Below are positions 1 through 5,587 of a DNA stretch of 9,428 nucleotides, in pieces. The DNA comes from an uncultured Lachnospiraceae bacterium. Its GTDB lineage: Bacteria > Bacillota_A > Clostridia > Lachnospirales > Lachnospiraceae. The translations under genes and the position numbers were made by a program. How positions within the stretch are numbered: position 1 is the first letter of the stretch; every line of letters begins with the position of its first letter. Under the pieces are notes generated by a model. That model did no database searches, was not told the origin of the DNA, and saw only the letters and a list, made by a program, of their open reading frames with translations. Location: the NCBI GenBank assembly GCA_910585855.1, contig CAJUGZ010000167.1, positions 1-9,428 of the forward strand, written 5' to 3'.

Positions 1-109
1 GCAGGGTGTGAAAAAAAAGGGGCGTGTTTAGCCCGGATGATAGGAAAGAGGCTGTTTTATGGCTGATAAAACCCTTCCTTACACCAATTATGTTTCGCTT
101 GTGGTGAGG
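1..109. other. Gene-free left edge with small hairpins
   Basis: No convincing reading frame was found here. Visible structures are a GGGC/GCCC hairpin (20-23 with 31-34) and a perfect 7-bp hairpin, GTTTTAT (54-60) with ATAAAAC (66-72), around a 5-nt loop. GGTGT near base 5 could also pair with ACACC at 81-85. The stretch directly abuts repeat copy A and may be its 5' arm. Only a short part near 90-110 resembles the matching flank of copy B. It could also be the downstream region of a gene lying outside the window. Confidence 0.4.
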
Positions 110-224
110 GCGAATTGCGCCCCGGTCTGTCTGGTTGGGGAAAGGAAAAGGCAGAAGTCTTAGAACTTCTTGCTTTTTGGAAACCGGAACAGCAGGCTGC
201 CCACCGTTTTCGAATCTGGCGTCC
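110..224 (+). repeat. Structured dispersed repeat, copy A
   Basis: About 115 bp that recur in inverted orientation at 5472-5587, with roughly 85% identity by hand alignment (17 substitutions and one 1-nt gap). The best conserved block is the 20 bases at 150-169. Nested pairing is visible: CGGT (123-126) with ACCG (203-206); CTGTCTGG (127-134) with CCGGAACAG (184-192, one bulged A); and AGAAGT (153-158) with ACTTCT (165-170). A small hairpin at the 5' edge pairs GGGCG (108-112) with CGCCC (118-122). In copy B that hairpin reads GAGCG/CGCTC, a compensatory change. No coding frame spans it. It could be a non-coding RNA or a MITE-like palindromic repeat. I do not recognise the family. Confidence 0.75.
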
Positions 225-255
225 TCTGGCGTCCTCTGGTGTCCTCTGGCATCCT
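216..255 (+). repeat. Four tandem copies of a 10-bp unit
   Basis: Units CTGGCGTCCT, CTGGCGTCCT, CTGGTGTCCT and CTGGCATCCT lie head to tail at 216-225, 226-235, 236-245 and 246-255. The first two are identical and the last two each differ at one base. The first unit is the 3' end of repeat copy A. The inverted copy at 5472-5587 has only one such unit, so the array looks like a local expansion at this copy by slippage. There are no spacers, so it is not CRISPR. Confidence 0.85.
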
Positions 256-489
256 CCCTCTATTATCCAATTTCAAAAGACTTCTTGAAGTTTTCTATCA
301 TCTGAATTAACTTACAAAATAAAATTTTTATAAAAATCGTACGCTACCAGCGATTTTCCGCTTGAAAATTTGGAAAACTCTAAAAAGTTCTTATTCAATC
401 TTTTTGTAAAATCAAAATATTATCTTTTTTTAAGTTTATAAGTTTATCCTTATAGAGTAAAGATTAGGGTAGCAGAAAGACTAGGGATG
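256..489. other. AT-rich intergenic region upstream of kptA
   Basis: No gene is seen. Two weak inverted repeats are present: AAGACTT/AAGTTTT around 278-294, and AAAATCG (333-339) with CGATTTT (351-357). Neither has the GC-rich stem plus T-run of a strong terminator. The rest is A/T-rich sequence leading into the candidate kptA promoter. Confidence 0.5.
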
Positions 490-498
490 TGTTATACT
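490..498 (+). promoter_or_regulatory. Candidate extended -10 promoter for kptA
   Basis: TGTTATACT at 490-498 is an extended -10 element (TGn followed by TATACT, 5 of 6 matches to TATAAT). The -35 region about 17 nt upstream (470-475, TAGCAG) is poor, which extended -10 promoters tolerate. It lies about 110 nt before the chosen start at 608. Confidence 0.5.
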
Positions 499-607
499 GT
501 AGAAAAAGTAATAAATTGGTAATTTGAGTATTGGAGTTTTCGATAGAATTATAGTGAGAAAAGTTTTAGAGAAAATAGTTGATAAGAATAAAAAGGTGGG
601 AGAAAAA

Positions 608-1144
608 ATGAGTTTAGACAGTATCAGTAAATATATAAGTTTAATTTTGCGTCATAAGCCGGAAACGATTAATCTTGTATTGGATGAGCATGGTTGGGCG
701 GATGTGGAGCAGTTGATTCGTGGTATTCAAAAGACAAAACATTTTAATAGACAGATGTTAGAAGAAATTGTAAGGACAGATGCAAAACAGAGGTATTCTT
801 TTAATGAGGATAAAACAAAAATCAGAGCCAATCAAGGACATTCTATTCCTGTGGATGTTGAGTTAAAAGAAACAATACCGCCGGATTATCTATGGCATGG
901 AACAGGTAAAAAATATACAGATTCAATAGAAAAACAAGGGCTTCTTCCAAAAACAAGGCTTTATGTCCATTTATCTGAACAGAAACAGACCGCATGGGAA
1001 GTAGGAAAGCGGCATGGAATTCCTATCGTCTATCGGATTGACAGTAAAAAAATGCAGGAGGATGGATTTGTATTTTATCGGTCTGTAAACGGAGTTTGGC
1101 TGACAAAACAAGTTCCGGTAAAGTATTTGGAGAGAGAAAATTAG
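608..1144 (+). CDS. kptA: RNA 2'-phosphotransferase, KptA/Tpt1 family
   Basis: This family moves the 2'-phosphate left on RNA onto NAD+, giving ADP-ribose 1'',2''-cyclic phosphate. In fungi it finishes tRNA splicing; the bacterial role is unsettled. The 178-residue protein shows the family signatures in order: SKYISLILRHKPE (7-19, with the catalytic-type R15-H16 pair), DEHGWADVEQL (26-36), IRANQGHS (72-79, conserved R73), LWHGT (95-99), VHLS (120-123), RHG (135-137) and GVWLT (162-166). The ATG at 608 is preferred because the conserved N-terminus begins there and GGTGGGAG lies just upstream. The frame is open back to 524, but those residues match nothing in the family. A GNAT gene follows after 26 nt and is probably co-transcribed. 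The key motifs are present, so the enzyme should be active. Confidence 0.93.
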   Translation: MSLDSISKYISLILRHKPETINLVLDEHGWADVEQLIRGIQKTKHFNRQMLEEIVRTDAKQRYSFNEDKTKIRANQGHSIPVDVELKETIPPDYLWHGTGKKYTDSIEKQGLLPKTRLYVHLSEQKQTAWEVGKRHGIPIVYRIDSKKMQEDGFVFYRSVNGVWLTKQVPVKYLEREN

Positions 1145-1170
1145 TGTTATAAAAAAGGAATCAGGAGATT

Positions 1171-1680
1171 TTGAAAAAAAGCGGAAGAAAGAGAGAAGAG
1201 ATGGGAGCGTGGCGGCTGTGTGAACGTACAAAAGAAAATGTGATTGTATTTTATGATAGAACAGAAGAAAAAGAAATAAAAAAATTATTTCCAAAACAGG
1301 CGTCTTCTTTGGAAGAAGCATTGATTCAGTTTCAAAATACACAAAAGAGTAATTTGTCTTATGGAAAGACAATTTATATTGGAAGTCGGTATATTGGGGA
1401 TATTTGGTGTTATGGAATTCATCAGGAAAAAGAAGTAGATGCGATGTTAAGTTATTGTATTTTTGAAAAAGAATTTTGGAATCGGGGGATTGCAACAGAA
1501 GTGGTGAGTGCCTTTTTGGAGGAAGTAATAAGGCGGTTTGCATTAGAAAGTATTGGTGCGTTTACTTATTCTTTCAATAAGGCATCAATTCGAGTATTGG
1601 AAAAAAATAATTTTCAGGTACAGGAAATATTTTTAGAAGATGGGGTAGAGTCACAATATTTTATAAAAAAGATAAAGTAA
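1171..1680 (+). CDS. GNAT-family N-acetyltransferase (RimJ/RimL-like)
   Basis: This is a predicted acetyl-CoA-dependent acetyltransferase of 169 residues; the substrate is unknown. The C-terminal half carries the fold's signatures. WNRGIATEV (103-111) is the Q/R-x-x-G-x-A type acetyl-CoA pyrophosphate loop, and the segment NKASIRVLEKNNF (136-148) is typical of RimJ/RimL-type enzymes. The strand YIGDIWCYGI (74-83) fits the preceding beta sheet. The N-terminal 60 residues are less typical. The start is uncertain. TTG at 1171 has AGGAG only 3 nt upstream, which is close. The in-frame ATG at 1201 has a weaker purine-rich leader but loses only ten basic residues. It sits 26 nt after kptA and ends at a terminator, so the two form a likely two-gene unit. 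The acetylated target cannot be inferred from that. Confidence 0.85.
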   Translation: MKKSGRKREEMGAWRLCERTKENVIVFYDRTEEKEIKKLFPKQASSLEEALIQFQNTQKSNLSYGKTIYIGSRYIGDIWCYGIHQEKEVDAMLSYCIFEKEFWNRGIATEVVSAFLEEVIRRFALESIGAFTYSFNKASIRVLEKNNFQVQEIFLEDGVESQYFIKKIK

Positions 1681-1719
1681 AAAAAGTCTGCATAGAGGGA
1701 TTCTCTTTGCAGATTTTTT
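1681..1719 (+). terminator. Rho-independent terminator after the GNAT gene
   Basis: TCTGCA (1687-1692) and AGAG (1694-1697) pair with CTCT (1703-1706) and TGCAGA (1708-1713), with one T-T mismatch and a 5-nt loop. A run of six T follows (1714-1719). It begins directly after the stop codon and closes the kptA-GNAT unit. Confidence 0.88.
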
Positions 1720-1759
1720 ATGTATACGGAAATTTTATAGAGAAATATATTAAATTTTT

Positions 1760-1786
1760 TGTAACGAATTGGTCTAAAATCGGATA
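1760..1786 (+). promoter_or_regulatory. Possible ECF-type autoregulatory promoter
   Basis: TGTAAC at 1760-1765 resembles the -35 element used by many Firmicute ECF sigma factors, and CGGATA at 1781-1786 could serve as -10. The 15-nt spacer is one or two bases shorter than usual and the -10 is not the classic CGTA/CGTC. Its place 30 nt before an ECF sigma gene is what makes it worth noting, since such genes often control themselves. Confidence 0.35.
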
Positions 1787-1815
1787 TAGGGATAGAAAAA
1801 TAAAAGGAGGAGATT

Positions 1816-2292
1816 ATGGATGAATTGTATCAGCAAAACGCCGGAATTGTATATCATTTTCTGTATTCAAGATGTCAGAATGTACAGCTTGCGGAAGACT
1901 TGACACAGGAAACATTTTTACGGGCATATCAATCGATTGAACGGTATAACGGAAGCTGTAAGTTTTCTGTTTGGCTTTGTCAGATTGCAAAACATCTTTA
2001 TTATCAATACCTGCAAAAAAATGGTCGTGAAGTGCCGATGGAGTTAGAGGAACAAAAACCTGCTGCAGATCATACAGAAAAACAGGTAATGACAAAGTTA
2101 GAATTAATGGATGTATTAAAAGATATGCAGAAACTTCCAGATAAGATGAGAGAAGTAATCTATTTAAGGATTATTGGAGAATTGTCGTTTAAAGATATTG
2201 GAGAAATCTTAGGGCAGACAGAAAATTGGGCAAGGGTAAATTTTTATCGTGGAAAGGAACAATTATTAAAAAGGAGGAGAAAGGATGAGTAA
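1816..2292 (+). CDS. ECF RNA polymerase sigma factor (sigma-70 family)
   Basis: A 158-residue alternative sigma factor that directs RNA polymerase to a small regulon. Region 2 covers about residues 3-68 and includes the AEDLTQETFLRAY helix (26-38), which binds core enzyme and the -10. A variable linker follows. Region 4 (about 100-151) has the LPDKMREVIYLR motif (107-118) and the helix-turn-helix GELSFKDIGEILGQ (121-134), which reads the -35. The length is normal and there is no extra C-terminal domain. AGGAGG at 1805-1810 sits 5 nt before the ATG. The last 8 nt overlap the anti-sigma gene, which indicates translational coupling. A possible self-recognised promoter lies upstream at 1760-1786. 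The inducing signal cannot be read from the sequence. Confidence 0.93.
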   Translation: MDELYQQNAGIVYHFLYSRCQNVQLAEDLTQETFLRAYQSIERYNGSCKFSVWLCQIAKHLYYQYLQKNGREVPMELEEQKPAADHTEKQVMTKLELMDVLKDMQKLPDKMREVIYLRIIGELSFKDIGEILGQTENWARVNFYRGKEQLLKRRRKDE

Positions 2293-3079
2293 AATAAGCT
2301 GTAATATTATTAAAGATTTGCTGCCTTCTTATATGGAAAATATCTGTTCAGAGGATACTAAAGAATTTGTAAATCAACATTTAAAAGAGTGTAAGGATTG
2401 TAGTGCATTGGTAAAAATAATGCAGGAAACAGAGTTGGTATCTAATCAGACCGATCAAAAAATGGCAGATTCCATGAAGAAAGTAAAAAAACATGTGCAG
2501 AAAATGATAGAGTTTGGGGTATTACTTGGACTGATTGGAATAGGAATGGCAGTTTCTGCTGAATATTTTGGAGCAGTTCCTATTCGGTTTTATTATCTGG
2601 TGATGCCAGTTTTTTTGGTTGTGCTGCATGGTATTCTTTTGGATTATAAAGAAAATCAGGCAGAGGGAAAACGGAAAAACAGTTTTTATATTATAGTGTC
2701 AGTGATGGTAGGATACAGTGTTTTTTTGGAGCTTTTCTGTACAGAATGGATAAAGAAGGGAATCTATCCGTTTGGATTAGAAGAAAATAAAGTTGGTATT
2801 TTTTTGTCAAATCAATTTTGGATTAGTATAATAGTACAAGGAGTATTAGCGACAGTTGTTTTTTATACTGTAATAAAAAAAAGAATTTTATATCAAGGTG
2901 TACTGGATGGATGTGTCCTTGGAATCAGCATTAATTTAATTTTTCTTTCTTTATTAAGAAGGTTAGATACGATAGATCATTTTATAATGATTCGAAATCA
3001 GACGTTGGCAGCAGTTTTGATAGAATGGATTTTAACAGTTGGAGTTTTAAAGATTTTATTTTATAAAAAAAGTAGATAA
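2285..3079 (+). CDS. Membrane anti-sigma factor with zinc-finger (zf-HC2/ZAS) domain
   Basis: This is predicted to hold the adjacent ECF sigma factor inactive at the membrane. The cytoplasmic N-terminus has the zinc-binding anti-sigma pattern: C6, then H32-x3-C36-x2-C39. About six hydrophobic segments follow (roughly 75-95, 101-120, 133-152, 171-197, 205-224 and 241-260). Simple ZAS anti-sigma factors usually have one membrane helix and an extracellular sensor domain. Here almost the whole C-terminal part is membrane-embedded with short loops, so sensing may occur within or at the membrane. AGGAGG at 2272-2277 lies 7 nt before the ATG, inside the end of the sigma gene. The pairing with the sigma gene is clear. 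The signal, and whether control involves proteolysis, are not visible. Confidence 0.85.
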   Translation: MSKISCNIIKDLLPSYMENICSEDTKEFVNQHLKECKDCSALVKIMQETELVSNQTDQKMADSMKKVKKHVQKMIEFGVLLGLIGIGMAVSAEYFGAVPIRFYYLVMPVFLVVLHGILLDYKENQAEGKRKNSFYIIVSVMVGYSVFLELFCTEWIKKGIYPFGLEENKVGIFLSNQFWISIIVQGVLATVVFYTVIKKRILYQGVLDGCVLGISINLIFLSLLRRLDTIDHFIMIRNQTLAAVLIEWILTVGVLKILFYKKSR

Positions 3080-3101
3080 ATTTAGCAAAAACTGTTATAA
3101 T
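3073..3101 (+). promoter_or_regulatory. Sigma-A-like promoter with extended -10
   Basis: TGTTATAAT at 3093-3101 is a perfect extended -10 (TGn plus TATAAT). TAGATA at 3073-3078, 17 nt upstream of the hexamer, matches TTGACA at four positions. The -35 overlaps the end of the anti-sigma gene. It should drive the DUF3783 gene and the small gene after it independently of the sigma operon. Confidence 0.7.
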
Positions 3102-3142
3102 AAATCTGATAAAAATAGATTGCAGGGTGGTAGAAATAAAAT

Positions 3143-3517
3143 ATGGAAAAAATATTGGCATTTCAAATAAAAGAAGGGGAAATGCAGAAATTAAAACAGA
3201 TTGTAAATCGAATGAAAATTCATTTAATTGCAGTAGAAAAAGAGGTATACCGGCAGACGCTGGCAGATTTATTAGAACAGAAGGTTAATCCTTTGCTGCC
3301 AGCTTATGATGGAGATCCATTGGCAGAAAGTATGATTGTAATGGATGGATTTACTGAAAAGCGTTTTGATATTCTGCTTCAGGCAATACAAAATAAAACC
3401 GTTCAGATTGATTATAAAGCAGTTATAACACCTTATAATAAAAAATGGAATGTTTTGCAGCTTTATCTGGAAATGAAACGAGAGAAAGCTGCTTATACAA
3501 ATATAAAAAGTAAGTAA
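3143..3517 (+). CDS. DUF3783 domain protein
   Basis: A 124-residue soluble protein of a conserved Firmicute family with no assigned function. The family signature is the C-terminal segment with KAVITPYNKKWNVLQL (92-107), running into a basic helix (108-118). The middle contains MDGF (67-70) and FDILLQAIQ (75-83), where the family has a conserved DGF-type motif. No signal peptide, membrane segment or metal-binding cluster is visible. AGGGTGG at 3124-3130 is the likely ribosome binding site, at a rather long spacing of about 12 nt. A good promoter lies upstream and the next gene follows after 30 nt, so the two are probably one transcript. The family call rests on recalled motif resemblance. Confidence 0.78.
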   Translation: MEKILAFQIKEGEMQKLKQIVNRMKIHLIAVEKEVYRQTLADLLEQKVNPLLPAYDGDPLAESMIVMDGFTEKRFDILLQAIQNKTVQIDYKAVITPYNKKWNVLQLYLEMKREKAAYTNIKSK

Positions 3518-3547
3518 ACTATCAAATATAAAAAAGAAGGTGGAAAG

Positions 3548-4003
3548 ATGAGTGTAAAATTGCCGCCGATTGAAAAGATTCATGAGGCTTATAGTGCGGT
3601 TGCAGATGGACGTATTGTTTTAAAAGAAAATCAGGCAGATGTAACTTCTTCTGATTTGGCAAAAACATATCTGGTTACTTGGAAAGATGAAGTTTATACT
3701 TCAAATGATAATGCTTCTTATTGGCAGGGGTATTTAGGGTATCCTTTGATTGCTGTTCTTATGCTGCAGGGGAAATTGTCGTTCGATCAGGAGATTGCCG
3801 ACTATTTTAAAGGTATCAATTGGAAAAAATTAAATACGGAATATAAAAATAAATTTTCGGAAGCAGTAAAGCAGATTATGACAAAATTTGAAGCAGACGG
3901 AATAGACTGTGATAAAATCAATACTGAGATTAATAAAGTATATCAAGAGATTGGACAGCTGACAATTACAACAAAACGAAGTGCAGCCAGACCTCCTAAG
4001 TAG
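3548..4003 (+). CDS. Small protein of unknown function
   Basis: I do not recognise this 151-residue protein. The first half contains short hydrophobic and aromatic stretches around YWQGYLGYPLIAVLMLQ (58-74), too short and broken for a clear membrane anchor. The second half is charged and predicted helical (about 88-135), with evenly spaced lysines and acidic residues. The tail is basic (KRSAARPPK, 143-151). There is no signal peptide, cysteine cluster or obvious catalytic motif. The start is well supported: AAGGTGG at 3537-3543 is 4 nt before the ATG. It is 30 nt after the DUF3783 gene on the same strand and ends at a strong terminator, which suggests a two-gene operon. The good ribosome binding site and terminator favour a real gene. 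Confidence 0.8.
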   Translation: MSVKLPPIEKIHEAYSAVADGRIVLKENQADVTSSDLAKTYLVTWKDEVYTSNDNASYWQGYLGYPLIAVLMLQGKLSFDQEIADYFKGINWKKLNTEYKNKFSEAVKQIMTKFEADGIDCDKINTEINKVYQEIGQLTITTKRSAARPPK

Positions 4004-4026
4004 AACCCAAAACGCTGATAGAAACG

Positions 4027-4065
4027 ATAGCGGCAGTGTAAAAACACTGTCGCTGTTTGTTTTTT
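4027..4065 (+). terminator. Rho-independent terminator between converging genes
   Basis: AGCGGCAGTGT (4029-4039) pairs with ACACTGTCGCT (4044-4054) with one G-U pair and a 4-nt AAAA loop. Two weaker pairs extend the stem to 4027/4056. A T-rich run with one G break follows (4056-4065). It serves the forward operon. The stop codon of the reverse-strand gene lies inside its T-run, and the reverse direction has only a weak T-run. Confidence 0.9.
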
Positions 4066-4915
4066 AATTTTTGAATACAAATTGTTTTGCCTCTTTTTCA
4101 GAGAGTTGAAACTTTTCCTGAATTTTTTGAAGGATTGCTTCATCTGAGATAGCAAAATCACGCAAGGCAGATACTAATTGATGAATGGCTTCATTTCTGC
4201 CTTCATTTCTGCCCTCATTTCTGCCTTCTCTTCTGCCTTTTTCGATATTTTCTTGATCCCGCATTTGCAATGTCATAAATTCTAACCTCCATTCTCGGTT
4301 TTTCTTCGCTTGTTTTACTGCTTCTTTTAATTTTTGGATAAACGAATCTTCTGTTTCTTTTCCTGCTACATAATCTAAAAAAGCCTGTAATTTTGGATGG
4401 ACATCCGATTTCGTTCCATTTGCGTTTAAAAAGAGTTTTGTTGTCCCATCTTTTAAAGAAAGGGTGGGATCTTCTTTACAGAGATTTTCGAAAGTGTAAA
4501 GATGTCGTCCTTTTCCAAATGGATCAAATGGACAAATAAAAATAATAAAACATGGTTTTAACTTATGATAGAGTTCCCCTTTGTCAATCAGTTGTAAATC
4601 AAGGATACTTTGGTAGTAACGTGTTCGCTTGGGAAGTTCTTTTGTATCAATAACCTGCATTTCGATATCGTAGATTGTTCCTTTTCCATCTTTGACATAA
4701 ACATCGAGCCGGATACTTTTTGCATCCATATCGGGGCGGATTGCTTTTTGTAATTCTGGGTATTCGATTCGATCGATGTTTAGATCGGGAAGGATTCGCT
4801 GCAGCAATTCTTTACATAATGCGGCATCCTGCATGACTTTTCCAAAGAGAAAATCGTTGGAGATGCTTAATTCTTCCCATGTTTGGTAAAGGTTTGTTTC
4901 TGTTGTATGATTCAT
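4064..4915 (-). CDS. Rpn-family PD-(D/E)XK nuclease / transposase-like protein
   Basis: A 283-residue protein of the Rpn (recombination-promoting nuclease, PDDEXK transposase-like) family. Some members are DNA endonucleases that raise recA-independent recombination. The core shows D71 in RLDVYV (69-74) and E85-x-Q87 in IYDIEMQV (81-88), the PD-(D/E)XK pattern with Gln in the usual Lys place, as is common in this family. The segment TRYYQSILD (98-106) and the hydrophobic strand CFIIFICPFDPFG (122-134) also fit. The C-terminus has EGRNEGRNEGRNEA, encoded by 12-bp tandem repeats. The length is typical. A weak AAAGGA sits 14 nt upstream of the ATG. It lies 32 nt downstream of the helix-turn-helix gene on the same strand, so the two may share a promoter. 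Such genes are usually multi-copy and mobile. Confidence 0.88.
   Translation of the reverse strand: MNHTTETNLYQTWEELSISNDFLFGKVMQDAALCKELLQRILPDLNIDRIEYPELQKAIRPDMDAKSIRLDVYVKDGKGTIYDIEMQVIDTKELPKRTRYYQSILDLQLIDKGELYHKLKPCFIIFICPFDPFGKGRHLYTFENLCKEDPTLSLKDGTTKLFLNANGTKSDVHPKLQAFLDYVAGKETEDSFIQKLKEAVKQAKKNREWRLEFMTLQMRDQENIEKGRREGRNEGRNEGRNEAIHQLVSALRDFAISDEAILQKIQEKFQLSEKEAKQFVFKN
4189..4236 (-). repeat. 12-bp tandem repeat inside the Rpn gene
   Basis: On the plus strand CTTCATTTCTGC occurs at 4189-4200 and 4201-4212, CCTCATTTCTGC at 4213-4224 and CTTCTCTTCTGC at 4225-4236. In the gene this gives a four-residue repeat (GRNE). Because the unit is a multiple of three, copy-number change would lengthen or shorten the linker without breaking the frame. 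Confidence 0.9.
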
Positions 4916-4947
4916 ATTTTTAAGATAATTCCTTTCTATAATTGCTT

Positions 4948-5376
4948 TTATTGATTAGAAGCTTTTGTTTGTATTGATTTTTCAGGAGAATTTTCTTTTA
5001 CTCTCATATCATCTGATAATTTATGAACAAAGTTTCTAAATAGTTTTTTACTGTCTTCATCAAGTTTCCAATATTCGATAATTAGACTTCTGATAAAAGT
5101 GTCGTTTGAAAGAGTGGCAGCAGCTTTTGCAAATTCGTCTTCTGTAACGTTAAGAAACATTTCTCCGTTACCGTTTCGCAGCCATTCTTCCCGCACGTTA
5201 AATTCCCGGCATATATCGAAAATAGTTCGTTCACTAGGATTTCTTTTACCACTGGTTAATTGTGTAACGTATGATTGGTCGATTTTTAATCTTTCTGCAA
5301 AACGTACCTTTTTTATGTTGAGGGCTTTAATTAGTTTTCCTATTCTTTCTCCAATATTGTTATCCAAAGTATTCAT
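4948..5376 (-). CDS. Cro/CI-type (XRE) helix-turn-helix regulator
   Basis: A 142-residue phage-repressor-like DNA-binding protein. The HTH_3-type domain is at about 9-63, with ERIGKLIKALN (10-20), FAERLKIDQSYVTQLTSGKR (26-45) as turn and recognition helix, and IFDICREFNVREEWLRNG (52-69). The tag after it, EEWLRNGNGEMF (63-74), is typical of Firmicute phage and ICE repressors. The C-terminus is helical and charged, with no S24 peptidase domain, so RecA-driven self-cleavage is not expected. The start is uncertain. GGAG touches the ATG at 5376 too closely, while the in-frame TTG at 5367 has ideal spacing and would remove only three residues. A strong promoter lies upstream, and the Rpn gene 32 nt downstream may be co-transcribed. 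No divergent gene faces it. Confidence 0.88.
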   Translation of the reverse strand: MNTLDNNIGERIGKLIKALNIKKVRFAERLKIDQSYVTQLTSGKRNPSERTIFDICREFNVREEWLRNGNGEMFLNVTEDEFAKAAATLSNDTFIRSLIIEYWKLDEDSKKLFRNFVHKLSDDMRVKENSPEKSIQTKASNQ

Positions 5377-5392
5377 CTCCGTTCTGATTATT

Positions 5393-5421
5393 ATATTACT
5401 ACTAAAAAATGGCTAAGTCAA
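5393..5421 (-). promoter_or_regulatory. Sigma-A-like promoter of the XRE gene
   Basis: On the minus strand TTGACT (5421-5416; 5 of 6 matches to TTGACA) and TAATAT (5398-5393; 4 of 6 matches to TATAAT) are separated by 17 nt. The -10 is about 17 nt upstream of the annotated ATG, giving a very short leader. Self-repression through this region is likely for this family, but I see no clear operator palindrome. Confidence 0.7.
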
Positions 5422-5471
5422 GAAAATTAAAATAAAAAATGGAAGATCTTTAATGAGTTTTTTGGAGAGGG

Positions 5472-5587
5472 GGACGCCAGATTTGAAAACGGTGAACCGC
5501 CTGCTGTTCCACGTTTCCAAAAAGTAAGAAGTTCTAAGACTTCTGCCTATTGATGCATCTAACCGGACAGACCAGAGCGCAATTCGC
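5472..5587 (-). repeat. Structured dispersed repeat, copy B (inverted)
   Basis: Inverted copy of 110-224, about 85% identical. Read on the minus strand it keeps the hairpin AGAAGT/ACTTCT, the outer stem CTGTCCGG with GGAACAG, and the closing TGGT/ACCG. The edge hairpin is GAGCG/CGCTC, where copy A has GGGCG/CGCCC, so both partners of one base pair changed. It carries only one unit of the 10-bp sequence that is repeated four times at copy A. No gene runs through it. It sits between the XRE promoter and the tnpV remnant. Confidence 0.75.

Noticed and set aside
216..255. CRISPR-like array
   Set aside because: The units are 10 bp with no spacers, so this is a simple tandem repeat. No cas genes are present.
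524..607. Longer N-terminus for KptA from an ATT start
   Set aside because: Family homology begins at the ATG at 608, which has its own GGTGGGAG site. The upstream 28 codons are lysine-rich filler with no family match.
971..1543. Reverse-strand frame of 190 codons
   Set aside because: It runs antisense across kptA and GNAT, both of which have clear protein families. Its Leu/Phe/Ser-rich translation is typical of a shadow.
5099..5416. Forward frame opposite the XRE gene
   Set aside because: It is antisense to a clear helix-turn-helix gene and its Ser/Leu-rich product matches nothing.
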